Positions 1 to 14,601 of a DNA stretch of 64,000 nt are shown piece after piece. Source of the stretch: Strongylocentrotus droebachiensis (taxonomy: Eukaryota > Echinodermata > Echinoidea > Camarodonta > Strongylocentrotidae); assembly GCA_035222895.1 (NCBI GenBank), contig JAVYIG010000691.1, positions 1 to 64,000 on the forward strand. The letters run 5' to 3'. The translations under genes were made by a program, and so were the position numbers. The notes beneath the pieces are model-generated. The model worked only from the letters and a program-made list of their open reading frames with translations, was not told the origin of the DNA and did no database searches. Within the stretch, counting starts at the first letter, position 1. The number at the start of each line of letters is the position of its first letter.

Positions 1-2494
1 TAATTGTTCTTTGTAAAATGTCTTTGGAGTAATACAGATACAGCTTTTAAAGGTAATGATTAATAAGCTGATACCGGAAAAGGAAAGTGGTCCGTGTTGA
101 CTAAAGTGTCGTGTTGTTCTACTAGCTTTTTGGTGGAGATAATCAACACTTATTCGAGGCTACCTTTCATATCTTTCATCGCCGAAGCTCACGGCGCTGG
201 AATATCTCACGACCTTGCAAGTATGAACGGCTGCACGCGGCATTTGAGTCGCTAGATTACCACCCCCCCCCCTCTCCATAATTATGTTTGATACTCCTCT
301 TGAACACAAAACTTACAGTAAACTCGGCTTGCTAGGTTATTAACATTTTCCATTAACATATCAAAGAAATCTCTAAAGAATATTGAAGGGTGGTTTCCAA
401 AACTATTCTTTTGTACACGTACGAGGTCTTTAAATCTAGATCCGCATGGCTCATATAAAAGACTTATATTGTGATTAATTATCTGCCCAAAGGCGGATTT
501 AGGAGAGAGTGTGACGAGTCGGCTGCGTCCCGCTAAAAAAATGTTTCCCCGGGTATCATATCCTTTTTCCAACACAATTATTGCCCCTCCCCCTTTTCTG
601 ATAATCCATGATCCACAACTATCTGTTTCGTTAGACTGCTCTTACTTTGATCACAATGAAGCCGCACTCGACACCGTTCAATTTCTTTCCTTCACGGCAT
701 ACGCCCCTCGAAAATGTTTCATACCTTAACACCGTCATTAAATGTCAGAGCTTGCAGATTTTATCCTGTGGCATGGCTTTAAAACCATCCCAGACGGTAA
801 AAACTGCGAAAATTAATCAGCTCTCCGCATCCCTGCAAGTGATATACGGCAGACTAACACCGAAGTGATTTCTGAGTAACATCAGATGTGTACGCAAAAT
901 ATCACCTCTCTTCTTTAGAGGGAATGATAAAAAGCATCCATCACCAGCTGCGAGCTACAACCCCTCGATTTGTTTGCTTCTCACATTTATTCTTTCATAT
1001 GCAGCTTATATTTTGTTTAAATTATTCGACGAAATTCACCTATTTCTTACCAGGTACGCGGTATATAATATTTTGACCCCTTAAGATATTTGTTCTTCTT
1101 GATACTTTAGTCTAGTTCTCTGAAGCAGAACCGCTTCTAAATGATTTGCTGATCTCAAATGTCCAATGTGAGAATATGAACAAAACTTATGCCTCAAGTA
1201 AAGATGAAATCAAGGGAAAAAACCAAGGCTTACCATCGGAAAACAAAGGACTGCCTTAGAGCTTTCTTCTCTATTACAATCTTTATTGATATGATAATTA
1301 CATGGCTAGAATCACCTGAAGCTGAAAAGAACTAGTTACAAAAAAAAGGTTTCAGTCGATACAAATATAAGTAAACCTTTTCCTAAGATGATGTTATTGG
1401 ATGGTAGGGCTAGCAAATTTCATGGAATTCCCTGTATTACATCCAACAACCACTGCACCCATCACATAGATATCCGTTTAAAAAATTAAATCTACGGCTT
1501 AATGAGCTCGATTCAGGAAATTCTTATTCACATGGCGTTTCTTGACTGGCGTATGACTGCGTCAGCGAATGGCGCAAACCGTTGAAAGCATGATATCATG
1601 CAAACACGTGAAGGTAGAATTAAACGTGTAAATATTGCCTTTAATTTTTGCGTATGCACTAATGATCATGATTCTTATTGTAAGTTGGTGTCAATGTCTA
1701 TTTAAGCTTAACGCTGGTCCATGCACTGTTATATGTGCATACGCAAAATATGGACCTATGGCTGTAAGTCCTATCCAAGGGGATCACTCATTTGGGATTA
1801 AATGCCCTGTTTAAAGTGCATCGACGTGGTTAGGTACGAAGTACCTCTGGATTAAGCGACTACTACTCTTTGTTAGATCATTTCAGGATTTGGGCGCCTT
1901 TGAATGTTTGAAAAAGATAAATACAAGTGCTGTTGATCATCATAATAATCATCATCATCATCATCAATCATCATCCTTCTCGCCAATTGTAATATAATAA
2001 GAAGGAGGGCGTTAATACTATGCTAACAATGTATTTGAGTCTGTCTGGCTTTCATCAGATGGCACGACAACGTAGAACAATCTTGTCTATAATTTGAACC
2101 GGTAACCCAGTGATGATGAGACACGAAGACGAACTGGCGGACCATTAAGTGTCCTCACGTTTTTCATAACGCTGGTTTGCCCTTCGCCCTTTCCAGCGAA
2201 GGAGTAGCGGAGTGGTATTTGAGCCCAATCTAGAATTTGACCTATAAAATCTTGACTATCGGGTAACAGTATCAAGACATCGAAAGCATGTCTCACTCTA
2301 GCCTTCCCCTCAGCCTGTAAGCTTCAGTTTAGCTCCAGCAGCCGTTATCTCTTAGTGCTCTATTAAATCTTTTAATATGGGCAATTACCTTGAACTTTAT
2401 GGACATGCAACCTTTTTTTTTATAATCTACAATTCCATCTCCGTCTTTCTCCTTCTAGTCCCCCCCCCCCCCCCCCAGTCTTCTCTCTAAACAG
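1..2494. other. Non-genic AT-rich sequence
   Basis: I see no supportable gene here. The stretch holds a C run near 262-272, an (ATC)n tract near 1935-1977 and a run of 17 C at 2460-2476. Short open frames are scattered but show no recognisable domain or convincing splice-site pairing. The frame on the - strand at 2087-2296 is open for about 70 codons, lacks an ATG start and matches no family I know. Confidence 0.5.
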
Positions 2495-2636
2495 AATTCT
2501 AAAAATTCGGCTTGCTTTCGAAGTAGAACGAGTGCATTTACCAGTAGACCCAGATTACAGTTATGGAGGAAAAGTAACCCCTGGAGCCTTGAAGGCAGAC
2601 TACACCTCACACTTTCTTGGAAAGAGATACGAAAGG
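2495..2636 (+). CDS. Possible orphan coding exon (unknown protein)
   Basis: I do not recognise the family. A pyrimidine-rich acceptor (..cttctctctaaacag) is followed by 47 open codons and then a donor-like gaaagg|gtgaga. The translation has a coding-like, low-bias composition, including LPVDPDYSYGGKVTPG and TSHFLGKRYER. The acceptor splits a codon after two bases and the donor falls between codons, so it cannot be the missing first exon of the downstream peptidase, which needs a donor two bases into a codon. If the donor is not used, the frame adds VRTM and stops at TAA, so it could also be a terminal exon. It may belong to a gene extending beyond the left edge or to a transposon. No partner exon was found. 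Confidence 0.3.
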
Positions 2637-3510
2637 GTGAGAACCATGTAATGGTTCCTTTGCCACTACAGGTGGAATCTTGATACGGGTCTAAAGGGCA
2701 TGAGAGTGGGGGTAAAATGAGACACCCTATCGATCTGAAGGTAGACGAAATTAACCTTTGGTATGCCGAAATGGCGTCTTTAATGCGGCGCCATTCTTCA
2801 CGTGCAGTTTAAATGCCGCTTTTATAAATCAGAGAAATCGCAATCTGCTTTTTAAAGGAAAATAATGAGCGATCTATTCATTTGGAGTTAAATATACTTG
2901 ATATTATAGTGAAAAACACTCTAAAGTAGTGGTTGAATCATCATTAAGAGCGATTCCTCTATTCTTTTAATCTGGATTCACATTTCACACACAGAACAAT
3001 TATTTTAGAGAGGACAGAAAATCGTTTTAGAGAATTTAATATATTCTAACCTTTAATTGTCTCTAGAATTACGAGAAAAAAAGATCATCAATCTAACCAT
3101 GATTTCGGAAATATACAGAATTAATATTTTAATTAACAACTGTCACGGTCAATGCAAGATTCCAAAGACAATTCTATTTTTGGTAATCATTATCTCGGAA
3201 ATTGGAGATAATTAATGTTTCAGAGAATTGAATGTTCGCACCAATAATCTCCATGGGCATTATAGCACTTCAATGCCATTGTAGTAATGATCTCGGAAAT
3301 TGCATCAAGCATCACAACCGGTTTGGATATGTTGTTGATTGTCTTCATTGAGTTAATTAATTAATGAGAGGGAATTGAGAGTGAGAATTAAAGCTTAGGG
3401 GGAAAAATACCCAAGGACTAAATTGTATCAGGATAGACAAATACATAAACCTCAAATATGTATTAACCTTGTGAGTACCATTATGACATTTTTTGTTATG
3501 TGAGACAACT

Positions 3511-3600
3511 AAAGAGAGAGAGAGAGAGAGAGACACACACACACACACACATACACTAACACACACACGCACACGCACACGTACACGCGAACGCACATGT
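3511..3600. repeat. Compound (GA)n(CA)n microsatellite
   Basis: A GA tract of about 11 units passes directly into a CA tract of about 9 units and then into imperfect CACACG/CACATA repeats. It produces spurious open frames rich in R/E, T/H or V/C on either strand. Confidence 0.9.
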
Positions 3601-6280
3601 CCGGTACGAGGTTTGGGCGAACGCACTTGGGTAAACGGCAGGAAGAACACAAAGGCACTCAAAATTAATCAACATGTATCATCGGCTACTTATGTTTTTG
3701 ATAACGCACTGGTTTTTAGTGAAATATTACTGGCAGATTTTTTTGACAGGCAACTGAAGCAATGTTTTGATAAATAATAAGGAAAATATATTTTTTGAGG
3801 ACTGTTGTATTTTTATTTCAGGGAAATAAAACTACGGTGATAGATGCTATGCGCTGTGGAGCAGTTTTCTTCATCATTTCCGTCATAATTATAATCAATA
3901 TTGATGCCTGTCGAAGGATTTTCTACAGAACAATAATACAAAAAAGGGACATAGTACAACGCCCCAGTTGATTTTTTTATAGAAAGAATAATATAGACAT
4001 TTCTGAACCTAGAAAATGATGATACGTTGGCGTTTCCAACAAAAATGAAACCATACCTGTGAAATCCCACAGATTTATATTTCCAAGTAATTCACATTCA
4101 ATCGACGTAAATATATGATTGTGATGGACACTTGTTAACGCCCTTCCGAATTCTCTTGATCCAATAACTGTCAAGGGAATTTCAAGTGCTTCGAGTTATA
4201 TGTTTATCTGTTAGTTCTCGTGCATATCATTTCGAAATGACAAAAGTGCAGCAGCGGATTCAGGATTTACAAAGGGGGAGGGGGAGAAAGGGTAGTATAT
4301 GTTGCAATCATAAGACCGCCTTCTCACCTCTTAATCTTGTTAACTTCGCAATTAGCCTCAGACTAGCCCTACTCATTAAGAATTTCCAACGACACCCATG
4401 CTTGTTTGGATTCTCGGACATCATGATGTCCATAGGCGTATCCAAATAAATGAGGGTAATTATTTCTGGCGTGCCCCCTTTTGAAATGGAATGTTATCTA
4501 CGCAATATTTCTACTTACGGGCACAGTCATGGGTCTGCCCCTTACTTCAGCGGCTGATCCAATTTCCAAAAATATGACAAATAACAACAAATTGGTTTGT
4601 ATATACTTAATGAATGTCAGATTGGTTTTGAAAGTGGGAGGGGGAGGGGGTGGGGCGTTTGGGCTCTTTGAAAATGTCAGTGTCTGATGTGTTATATTTT
4701 GCTTTTGCCTTGGATTTCTGATAGTGTAGACGTAACCACTGACAACTCGATCGGATGCAATCTGTAGCAATTTCCTGTCGCATCCCTCAGCCACAAACTG
4801 ACACGAAAGGGTCAAGTTCAACCTATACACCAAATATATCGAGACATTACATTTCGGTTCCTCCGTACTTTATCGGCATGCTTTCATACTGTATACCCAA
4901 CTCTCATAATTATGGGCACGAAACCTCCTACGCTGAAAAACTGTGGCGAATATAAAAAACCGCCAGGAGGCAAAACGTGACGAATGTGTTTTGTGGGTTC
5001 GACAAACATTGCCAAATAAGATGATATGAGAAAGTTCTTTTTTTCTCCTTCGAAACGTTTTAGCGTGCTGGGAGCTTTATCTGCCTGCTAGATATATAAA
5101 TCTATAACATTTGATTTTTCATTCGCCCTTTCCCACTCTGGACATGCGTAAAGAATGTATTGCTCTCTGGGACCTCAACATAATTTCTTTTGTTTTTGTA
5201 CTATTGAAAACTCACGGATTCAACTCTTATCTTGTTTTTGTTGTTTATTGCATTTTCAGAAACAGGACGTGTTTTTCATTCTACATGTTTTTCTGTCCTG
5301 CTTTTGTAATAATATACGGGCCATGTCTTAAGGGATTTCCAGGTCCAGACTGCCTATATAAAATCAAACGTGCAGAATGTATAACAACTTGCTTGTAACC
5401 AACAAACGTTTCCATAGTTACTATTTAATTTGACAGTTTATTGCACAGTCACGCACGAACTACAGAAATTGTCATTGTCCCCGTTTGCTTCCGAGGTAGA
5501 AAATCATACACAAATCGCAAATTAAAATTCGATCGCGTCTAGATTTGATTTTTCATGAGAAAAAAAATGGAGAAGAATGCTTTTCACACTCATTATTATG
5601 ATCACGCACCCGGCATTGGTCACGTGATCACATTAATTGGATTTTATGTAACCTCCCTTGAACTCAATTCCACGGTCAACGTGATACATATTTCCGGAAA
5701 AAAACTAATTGATTTATATCTCATGCTTTATACCATTAAAGAGAATCTGTTCAATATGATGCGGATGTATTTTTCCATACAATGATTGCCGAAGCTGATA
5801 TGAAAAACTGAAATATAAATAAACATTTTTTTAAATAAATAAAACAGACCATCAAAACAGGGATAGAATTTAAAGACAGCCAGACAAATTTGACCTTAAT
5901 CAAAGGAAACTAAAATCTTGACAATGACCTGTCATCCGATTTTCATTTCGGTAATTACGTTCGATTTAAATGGACATGTAAAGAATACAATGGAATATTA
6001 GGTTTGTCAGTCACACTACTGTTGGTGTTCATATTCCACAGATTATGAAATTAATCCCTAATAAAATGTACATAGCGATAGCAAGGAAAACGCATTGGTT
6101 AAATATCAGTCAGAAAGGTATTTGAGGTATTGGTTAAATGCTACTTTTTCAAATTTATAATAGTCTTGCATTTCTCTCTCCACCCCCCCCCCCCCGCTTC
6201 AGCATGTCGTATATTTCTAACCATAAAATACTGTATACTACAGTATAATAAAGAAAAATCTAAACTGACGTTTTACATTC

Positions 6281-6515
6281 AAGGCGAATCCCACCGCGGC
6301 ACTAATGTCCTTTGGCAAGACATTGATCTACATTTGCCACACTCCACCCAGGTGAAGTAAATGGGGACCGGTAGGAAGTAATTCCTTGAATGCTGTGAGC
6401 ACCGACATCGGTAGCTTAGCAGAGCCAGGGGTAATATTGGAGCGCTTTGAGCACCCTGCAGGGTGGATATGTGCGCTTTATAAATATCCAATATTATTAT
6501 TATTATTATTATTAC
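6281..6515 (+). repeat. tRNA-derived SINE, 5'-truncated, (ATT)n tail
   Basis: The body matches the other SINEs of this window: actaatgtcctttggcaag, then an atctacatttgcc box and the actccacccaggtgaagt box, then a GCGCTTT segment. The 3' end is an ATT microsatellite. The tRNA-like head with the B box is missing, so this copy is truncated. It gives the best view of the body of this family in + orientation. Confidence 0.7.
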
Positions 6516-9500
6516 AAGTGCAGATTTCAGTTAGATGTGGTTTTGTATGCGTTTGCATGCGCCATTTCGTACATCACAATAATTCTGAATTCTTTACACA
6601 AAATGCATTTTCAATATTTGGAAATTCCTTGGCAAATTGCTCTAAGTTTTACATAATGTTATTTAGAACCTTGAAGCCTGTTGGAGGAATCAGTTGAATT
6701 TTTGTATGATATCGAATTGTGGGTTCGACGTTTAAAGCTATGTCCTTGATGATAAAATCTCATCTCTTTCCGACACGCCCTTGATAAAACGGCAATTTAA
6801 AATATCCTATACATGTATCAGTTGGCCTAGACAACTACAGGAAATATTGGCTAAGATAAATTAATCTTTTGTAGGGGTGTTATAATTGCGAAGTGCATCG
6901 TTCATGCCTGCAGCGAAATCCCATTTGCGACATACTTTCACTATTCGAAATCATATCAAATTGCTACTAATGGAAACTTAATGAAAAGATATCACACGAG
7001 GCCATTATTTTGATTGCGATAATTTCTTTCCCCGCCGCAACTTGGCAATCTACGGCCTACAGAGATTTATCCCCAACACAACCCTCTATACAACAGTAAC
7101 ACGTATACGGTTTGAAATAATTGATTTTATTTGGGAATGATTTTTGTCTGGCAGAATAAACACAGAGACGCACTTTTATAATCTGTAAAATGAATCTCAG
7201 TATCTCGTAATAAATATTTTGAATTAATACATGTTGATGAGTTTTAAGGGCATGTTTATAAAGAAGGATTTCCGTAATAGATAGATGCCTTTTTGGAATG
7301 TCAGCTGAACATGAGTTTTGTCGCTCGCAATAGAAGATATGAAAATATTACAAATCAGTAAGAGTGAAGGAGAGAAATGAAAGCCTCTACCCCATAGAAA
7401 AGAAAGAGTATATAACGACTTATAATGAGGCAAATATAGACCGGAGGAGAGGAGAGAGAGAGAGAGAGAAAGGGGGCGGGGACATTGACATATTAGTACA
7501 ATGTGATAAAAAAGAAAAGCGAAAATGACAAAACTGATGAGAAAGAAACAAAAACGAAAATACAACATAGACGACGGGAAGACAAGGTAAGAGAAGTAGA
7601 AACTAAACAAGATCGAGTTCAACCAAAACTGTAGATACAAAATCACAAAAGGACGAGAAGAATGCAAATATTAAGATATCCTGCTCCTCCTCTTGACAAA
7701 CTTGTAAATCAGAAATTTAGAATGACTGATTTACACCCAACACTTGACCTGCGCCGAAAACGGGGTGATCCTTTCATACTATTCACGATGGATGTTACAG
7801 TAACCCTTCGCTGTAAAAAATGATGGATAGAAGTTGATCTCAAGAGTGAACTGCTCAAACATGATTTGCGCCACGGCATAGATAAAAAACTTATCTTTTC
7901 TTTCAATAAAAACGTTGTTTTAATACACATACGGAAAATATTTTTTAAAAGAGCATCGAGGAGTAGATATACATATTCTGAAGATATATGTATTGGCAAT
8001 CCTTAGAACTTTTTATGACAGTTATTGTAGTACACAACTTATCTGTTTTTCATAAAGATTACGTTTTATATTTACATAAAATAGCTTTCTTTTAACGGTT
8101 TACATTTGGGTTTGTTTGCATCAAGGAAACGGCCGATATTAAAGGACAATCGATGTCCCCTGTTAACGAGAAACAAAAAATCGCAATCAGTGACCAAGCG
8201 TGACCTTCGACCCTTACTGCTGTGTATTAGTACCTTGTCTGATCTAACTTATATTCAATAAAAGCATTCGTCTAAGATAATAACAAATATCGTTGAATAC
8301 GGAATTGGTGCAGCTAAAGGAGGACATCTGTTGTCCTCAAAAAACGTCTGTCTTCCTGATTGTTCGTATGTTCGGTTCTCCTGTTGAAGAACTCAGCATA
8401 TTAAAAACTCAAGATTTAATAGCTCGTATGTACCATCCTTTGAAACGAAACATTCCTGAATAGTTACACATGACACCACAATACGACACCCACACGCACA
8501 CACACGCGCCTACAAACACACGCACACACTCTAGTGGAATAACCACAAATCAGTAGTTAATACGGGAACTACATGTATACTACAGAGCTCCGATAATCCG
8601 TACCAATGTATTATACGATACATTTGTGTTTATATTTATAGGCCTATCCAATGTCAAAACTTTTAATCTATGGTCATATAATACTCAAAACACAGCGACC
8701 CTTAGGATTAGATACCTGTACACGTGTGTGGACGTGCTTATTTCATTAAAGCGGATATATTACCAAATTCTTGCTCGATGTGTATACTGGAGGCGTTAAT
8801 GTGTTTGCTTTTCTCGTAGAAAGGTCTAAGAGGCAGCTGGATCAACTGTATCCAGCCCCTCAGTAAAGATTTATGAACAGTATACCTGCCAGAGTGATTC
8901 AGCAAAATCGATTGTCTTACGTGCCTCGGACTGAGGCGTTGCCAATTGCCAGCCCCCATTTTATATTCAAGGAGGTGGCGGTTAGACTAATCATCATCAA
9001 GGCCTTTTTGCTGGAGTGTCTCCTTTAGTTGTCGATTTCTTTTAAATAAGTGAAAATCTTTTGATCTACATTGCGATGAAGTACACATTTATTCATGATT
9101 AGAAAGTGTACAAATCAGTGGGCCTATATTTCTGTGGCACTATATAATCCATTAATGAATAATGGTGTTAAAATGATAATGAAAATATAACCTTCGTATT
9201 GGCAACAGGGTGTCGAATTCATGATCACCATTTTCCATTGGAATTGCCATTTTGATGGAAATAGTGGCGTCAGAAGAATACAGCTTGTGAAATACCCACT
9301 GACCAGTATTTTAGTTTACAATGTAGGGCACTCACACGTGAAATGCATTTTAACGGTTCCTAATTAAAGACCTTTTGGTAATGCTTTCAAATGAACGGAT
9401 GTTCTCTCATATTAATTTATGGTGACAACCTATTTGGTTCAGCTGTTTCACACCGTTGAGCCGTTTCTTTTAATTGAACATGCATAAGTTGTTGCTTGAT

Positions 9501-11950
9501 CAGATAAAGCTACCCCGAAGATTCAAAAGAGTGAAAAAGACGTACATGGAATTGTTCAAAGAAATCACCTGTTTGAGATGCCGCAGTAAAAAGATGGCTG
9601 CTATTTGCATCGATGCCGTCTCTAGGTGTACATACCCAGTCATTATGCAACAAACTATTCCTTTTAATATGAAGGTCACAATGGTCAAAGGATTGACATC
9701 ACATTTTTCATCAGAGTAGCGTCTCCCATGAAAGAGTGGCTAGCAAGAAAACTGCCAGCTTTGAAGAGATCGGTTTCCTTGCTCAGTAATGAAATAGGTG
9801 GAATAACCAAATATTTTGTATAAAGCTATCAGTTAAAGTTGGTTGGGTTTCATTTTCCTTCACTGTTCAAGTGGGACTTTTATAGTGGCATTTTCCATAA
9901 ATTTTAGCAGAAGGGTGTATTCAGATATATATATATATTAGTAACTCCATGATATTAGCTACAACCGAACAAACTTGAACATTTAGACTAGAGACAGTGG
10001 GACACATACTAGATAATAACCACAAAGAGGACGATGAATTGCATAGTGCTTCCGATAGGTTTTAATATGTTTTTTATTGTGTACGTTGTTCTAATTCATC
10101 AACAATTAACGAATTATACAGAACCATAAGGCAATTAATGAGTAAAGGCGTAATTAAAACACTTTATTCTAACATGCGGATTCACAGACGGGTTTTGTTT
10201 GTCCTCCATCAGTTTCCCATGCACATCATGCATTCCTATTATCGTCACGTGTTTCAGCATTGAATCTCAGACCCTCCCTCCAAACACTCGTCATCGTCAA
10301 TGTTTCACCGCCATCGATCCCCCAGCCAAACATCGCCAGTTCTTTTCGCAGGTGACCGAGGTTGTGACACATCCAAGAGGGAATTTGGCTCATTTCAACA
10401 GATATCCACTCTCTTCACGTTCTCTGGACCGCTAAGCATCGAGTGTTTGTCGAAAACTTCAGACTCACTTTGGCGTGTACAGTCAACACAAGGACCAAAT
10501 TGAAGTAACCGATTTATTTTGGGAGAACCTTAAAATGCAACATCTGTTATAACGATAGCTTCTGAGATGCTATCCAGTCTTAATGCAATAATAAAAGCAG
10601 AATGTACAATGTTATATCATTATTTCTTGTGTGACAAGACTGCTATACATGTACATGTATATCAAGACGACCGGCAATTCAGATCGTGGTTAAGTCAAAG
10701 TCTACATAATAGACAGGAGGAACAAGAAATATAAATGATATTATATCCTAAACTAAATAATGATATTTTCATTATAAGAGCGCCAAGACAACACGTGTCC
10801 TAGACTTTTTAATCAGTTGCATTTATTCTAGTCATAACCACAAATCGAATTAAATCCAATTAATTTACTCGGAACAATGACGTGGATAAAAGTAGTGTGA
10901 TGGAAATAAATTAAGATGATATTCTGTACAAGGCTGTCGGATTTGATCCATAGATCTAAACGCGTTGATATTCTATAATTCCGTTGTTCTTTCTCTGTTT
11001 ATTTTTCCCTTTGTTAAATGATAGTAGTAATAACAGTGAATGGACTATGAAATATCTTTTCGTCGAGAACAGACTCGAGCATTTCACGAATTCTCGTCCC
11101 TGGGACCGAGCAGCTGTCTATAAATACTACAGAGGATCGTGTAGATGCAACTGATATACGCCATGGGGATCACGGTGGATCGATATCACTTTAGGACGGC
11201 TATACGCCTCTTCCATATGAAGATGACGATCATATTATGTCATTCTATTTCTTTGTTTCTTCTCTCTCTCTGTGACGTCTATGCCATTGACTGTCTGCAG
11301 TCGTTAAGTCGTGTATTTTCATCCTCCTCCCATATTTCTAAAGGTGAAGGGCAATTATTTTTTCTTTACGTTAGGGCTTTTCGTCTAATGTACGTGATCC
11401 CGCTGTGACTTGTAGTATGATCCTTCTGCTAAATGCGAATGTTAATTTGATTTACTTTCACCTTCTGTCAGTACCGGGGTCAGTACTTGTTAATTTATTC
11501 GGGGAAATAAAGGGAAACGAAAACCCTGAACATATTTTATTATTTTACCTTTCAAAAAAGAAAATCATTATATACACACTTACATGTACTTTTGTATCTG
11601 GCTTCTGGTTTTTGACGGAATCATCAGCTACGTATTACGGTCATGTGATTCCCGTTCTAGACCAATCCTCTAACACCAATTGCGCTCATTCTTGCATTTT
11701 GCACTCGTATAGCAAAACCAAATTGACACTATTGTAGATACAATGATCAAGGTAATAATAGTAGCAAGGCTCATTGAAATATTTCCACCTGTATTCTGAA
11801 ATGTTTCAAATTCCAATAATTCTAGATGTAGCCATGTGAGAATATTTTCTGATATGGTGGGGGGGGGGGGGGGAGCTGTGGACATTTTGAGGACGGGGAA
11901 GAAGTTTAAGCACCGGTGCTCTAAAGGGGAGCCACACAGTACGGTATGTG

Positions 11951-12352
11951 TTAAATATAAAGGTGAGTTCTGGTAATGCGATTGCATTTTGAAAGAAAAG
12001 GTGTGGAATGGATCAGAAAAAGTTGATCATGTAGCATGTAAGTATTGGTGTGTGCATTGCAAGGTTCTGGAGTCATCAAAATCATAATAAATTTGGCCCA
12101 GTCTTGGTAAAGTAACAAGCACTGTACACAGAAGGATGTATATAGGAGTACACAAATGGTGTCGGGGCTAGTACTACCTGATTTTCTTAACTTTCTATGC
12201 TCTTTACTCAGCCAATATACATTTTCTTCCAAAGTTGTTTGGCACATGCCATTTATTTGTAATCTTGAACATTCAGTGAAAGTTTCGTTTGATTCTGTGA
12301 GAATTTTTTTTTTTTTTTTTTTTTTTACCAGAACTCAAGTTTATCTTTAAGG
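11951..12352. mobile_element. MITE with TIR aaaggtgagttctggta, copy 1
   Basis: The ends are inverted repeats of each other: ataaaggtgagttctggta on the left, taccagaactcaagtttat on the right. The interior matches the element at 41266-41662 in inverted orientation over nearly its whole length, for example the shared segments around ttgatcatgtagcatgta and gtacacagaaggatgtata. No transposase is present, so it is non-autonomous. A T run of more than 20 lies just inside the right end. Confidence 0.75.
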
Positions 12353-13310
12353 TTGCACCAACTTATTCCAATGGGGATGTGTAATATTGAACTATCCTGT
12401 CTGAGTATACGTAAAGTGGATTGCATCGTAGAAGAGAGGGAGAGGGGTAGGTTGGGGCTTCTTTATCTCTCGGCTCCACGTTGACACCTTGCAAGTCCTC
12501 TCACCCGAGAGTCGTGATCTCTACCAGGTGCATGTCTGAGTGAAGTGGCATCTCTTCCCAAGTGGTATCCACGCTAGTAGAATTATCTGGTAATAGTATA
12601 TCGATCTGTTTCCCCCCTGATGTGACATTACCACGAAATGACTGCCTCTTGGGGGAAAAAGCTTCAGCTATAGCTACAAAATGAAATTGTGATCAAGGAT
12701 GTAAAGGCCAGGATGCTGGTGTTAGCAGTGTCTCTTCCTCTCATCTTTTATCCCACCCACTGTGTTCTCTCTCTCTCTCTCTCTATCCATCTGTCTCGCT
12801 ACCATTCTTTGTCTCTCTCCACCTCTCTCTCTTCCTTCTATCTCCCTCACTCTCCTTGTCCGTTCTCAAGTACTATCTTTTTATGAAATTTATTTTCGCT
12901 TTTATTCTTCCTTCGTCCTCAACCTCAGCTTGAATTTTCATGTCGTTTCCTGATCGTTTCATCTCACTTTTCTCCATGATCCTCGCATTTCCGTTACAAT
13001 TATTTGAATCGGGGCTTATAATCACAATATCTACATTTCCTTTGACATATATTTTCTTCGAACATCCTATTTTTATTGTAAACGAATGCACATCCCTAGA
13101 TATGACATTTCAGGAAATTAATAAGTGTTCTGTAAAATAGATACCGGAAACAAATATTGCACGGTTATTTGTGTTAATGGTGAATCTGACTCAGGCGTAC
13201 ATGGCACAAGGCTATGCTTGATGCGTTTTACACCTTCTACTTTGTATTTCAATGCTCTCAAATATATGGTTTATTCATTTCTGAATTTTATTTATTCACT
13301 TCTTAATGTA

Positions 13311-13575
13311 GAGGTGTCGATCCTTTGGTTCGATCCCCGAAAATGCACTATTGTCCTTCGTCAAAACATCAATCTGCATTAGCCACTTTATACCCAGGAG
13401 AGTAATAGGGACCTGGCAAGATGACGAAAACATTTGTGATAAAACGTGCCATATGACTTCACGGTGACTATAATGATAGGAATACTCCTCAGTAGTGGCA
13501 AAGGGTGCACACTTGTATGCACCGCTTTGAGACGGTATTCTGTGTTAAGCGTTATCATATTTAACCGAGAATCAT
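13311..13575 (+). repeat. Diverged tRNA-derived SINE
   Basis: A B-box-like segment (ggttcgatccccg) at about 13328-13340 is followed by the SINE body (attgtccttcgtcaaaacat, then an aatctgcattagcc segment) and a tail with accgctttgagacggtat. It is more diverged than the copies at 6.3 kb and 34.3 kb. Confidence 0.55.
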
Positions 13576-14601
13576 TATTATAACGTATATGAAGTAACTT
13601 TATTTTAATCAGAAGGCTAAGCAGACGATTTTTGACGCCACGTGAACTGGAAGAAAATACTTACTATTCAGAATAGAACTACAAATGGTTCGGTGATGAC
13701 TTAGTGTGGTGATAATGATATTAATAAAAAATCTGGTTTCATGTAGAGCTTAATATAAAAAACCCTCTCTGAGCGCTTACCAGGCATAATTATTACATAT
13801 CTCTTGCAAAACGTTGCCTTACATCACCGGCCCCTAACCCTTAAGTGAGCTCGTTCGTCCTTGTAATGCACGACAACCACTTAATATTCCCCCGTTGAAT
13901 GTCCATCCTCATTACCCCTTACTTTATCCATCTTTGCTCGGATGCTGATTTCAATTAATAGATTAATTAGATTAAGAGATTACTGTGCCAGGCAAACGTC
14001 TGGTACACGTTAATTGCTTCTTTCTGATCCACCGACATTACAAGGGGAGGTCCTTTTTCTTCACCCTAGTTAAACTCTTTCCTTGTCTCTTTTTTCAAAT
14101 GCGCATTTCGTGTCTTCGTGTATTTTATGTTTCTCAGCCTGACGCCCTTTCTCTGAGCTTTTTGTCTCACCAACGATGTGACCAGGCGCGGATCCCCCTG
14201 ACCAAAACAAAAAAAGACGGGCCCTGGCCCTGATTTAATGATAACACTACTCCTCAGCCCCTAGACTGAGCGAAAATAATGGTCTGCGTGATATTCAAAT
14301 TTCCGAGGGCAAACAAAAAATAAAAAAAATTAGTGCTCACTACCAGCCCCCCCCGTGTCTATCAACCTCTGAAATGGACCCTAATGGCTTATGTATCGCG
14401 CACTTTCCGAAAACGTCTAAACCTGTAAACCTAAAATGGCACTTTTTTGTTTTTTTGTGCGTTAAGTGCTTGAAAAAAACATTTTAAAAGGAAACGTCGG
14501 CGACGCCGCCTATATAGCTAAAAAAAGACACCATTTCGACGCTTTTTCTGGACGCGGGTGCGTAGCCAGTCAAGAGGGGAGTAACGCCCTCCCCACCCCA
14601 A

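Noticed and set aside
7224..7667. 147-codon open frame on the - strand, hydrophobic
   Set aside because: It lies opposite a purine-rich tract; the Leu/Phe/Ser richness is a base-composition effect and no domain is seen.
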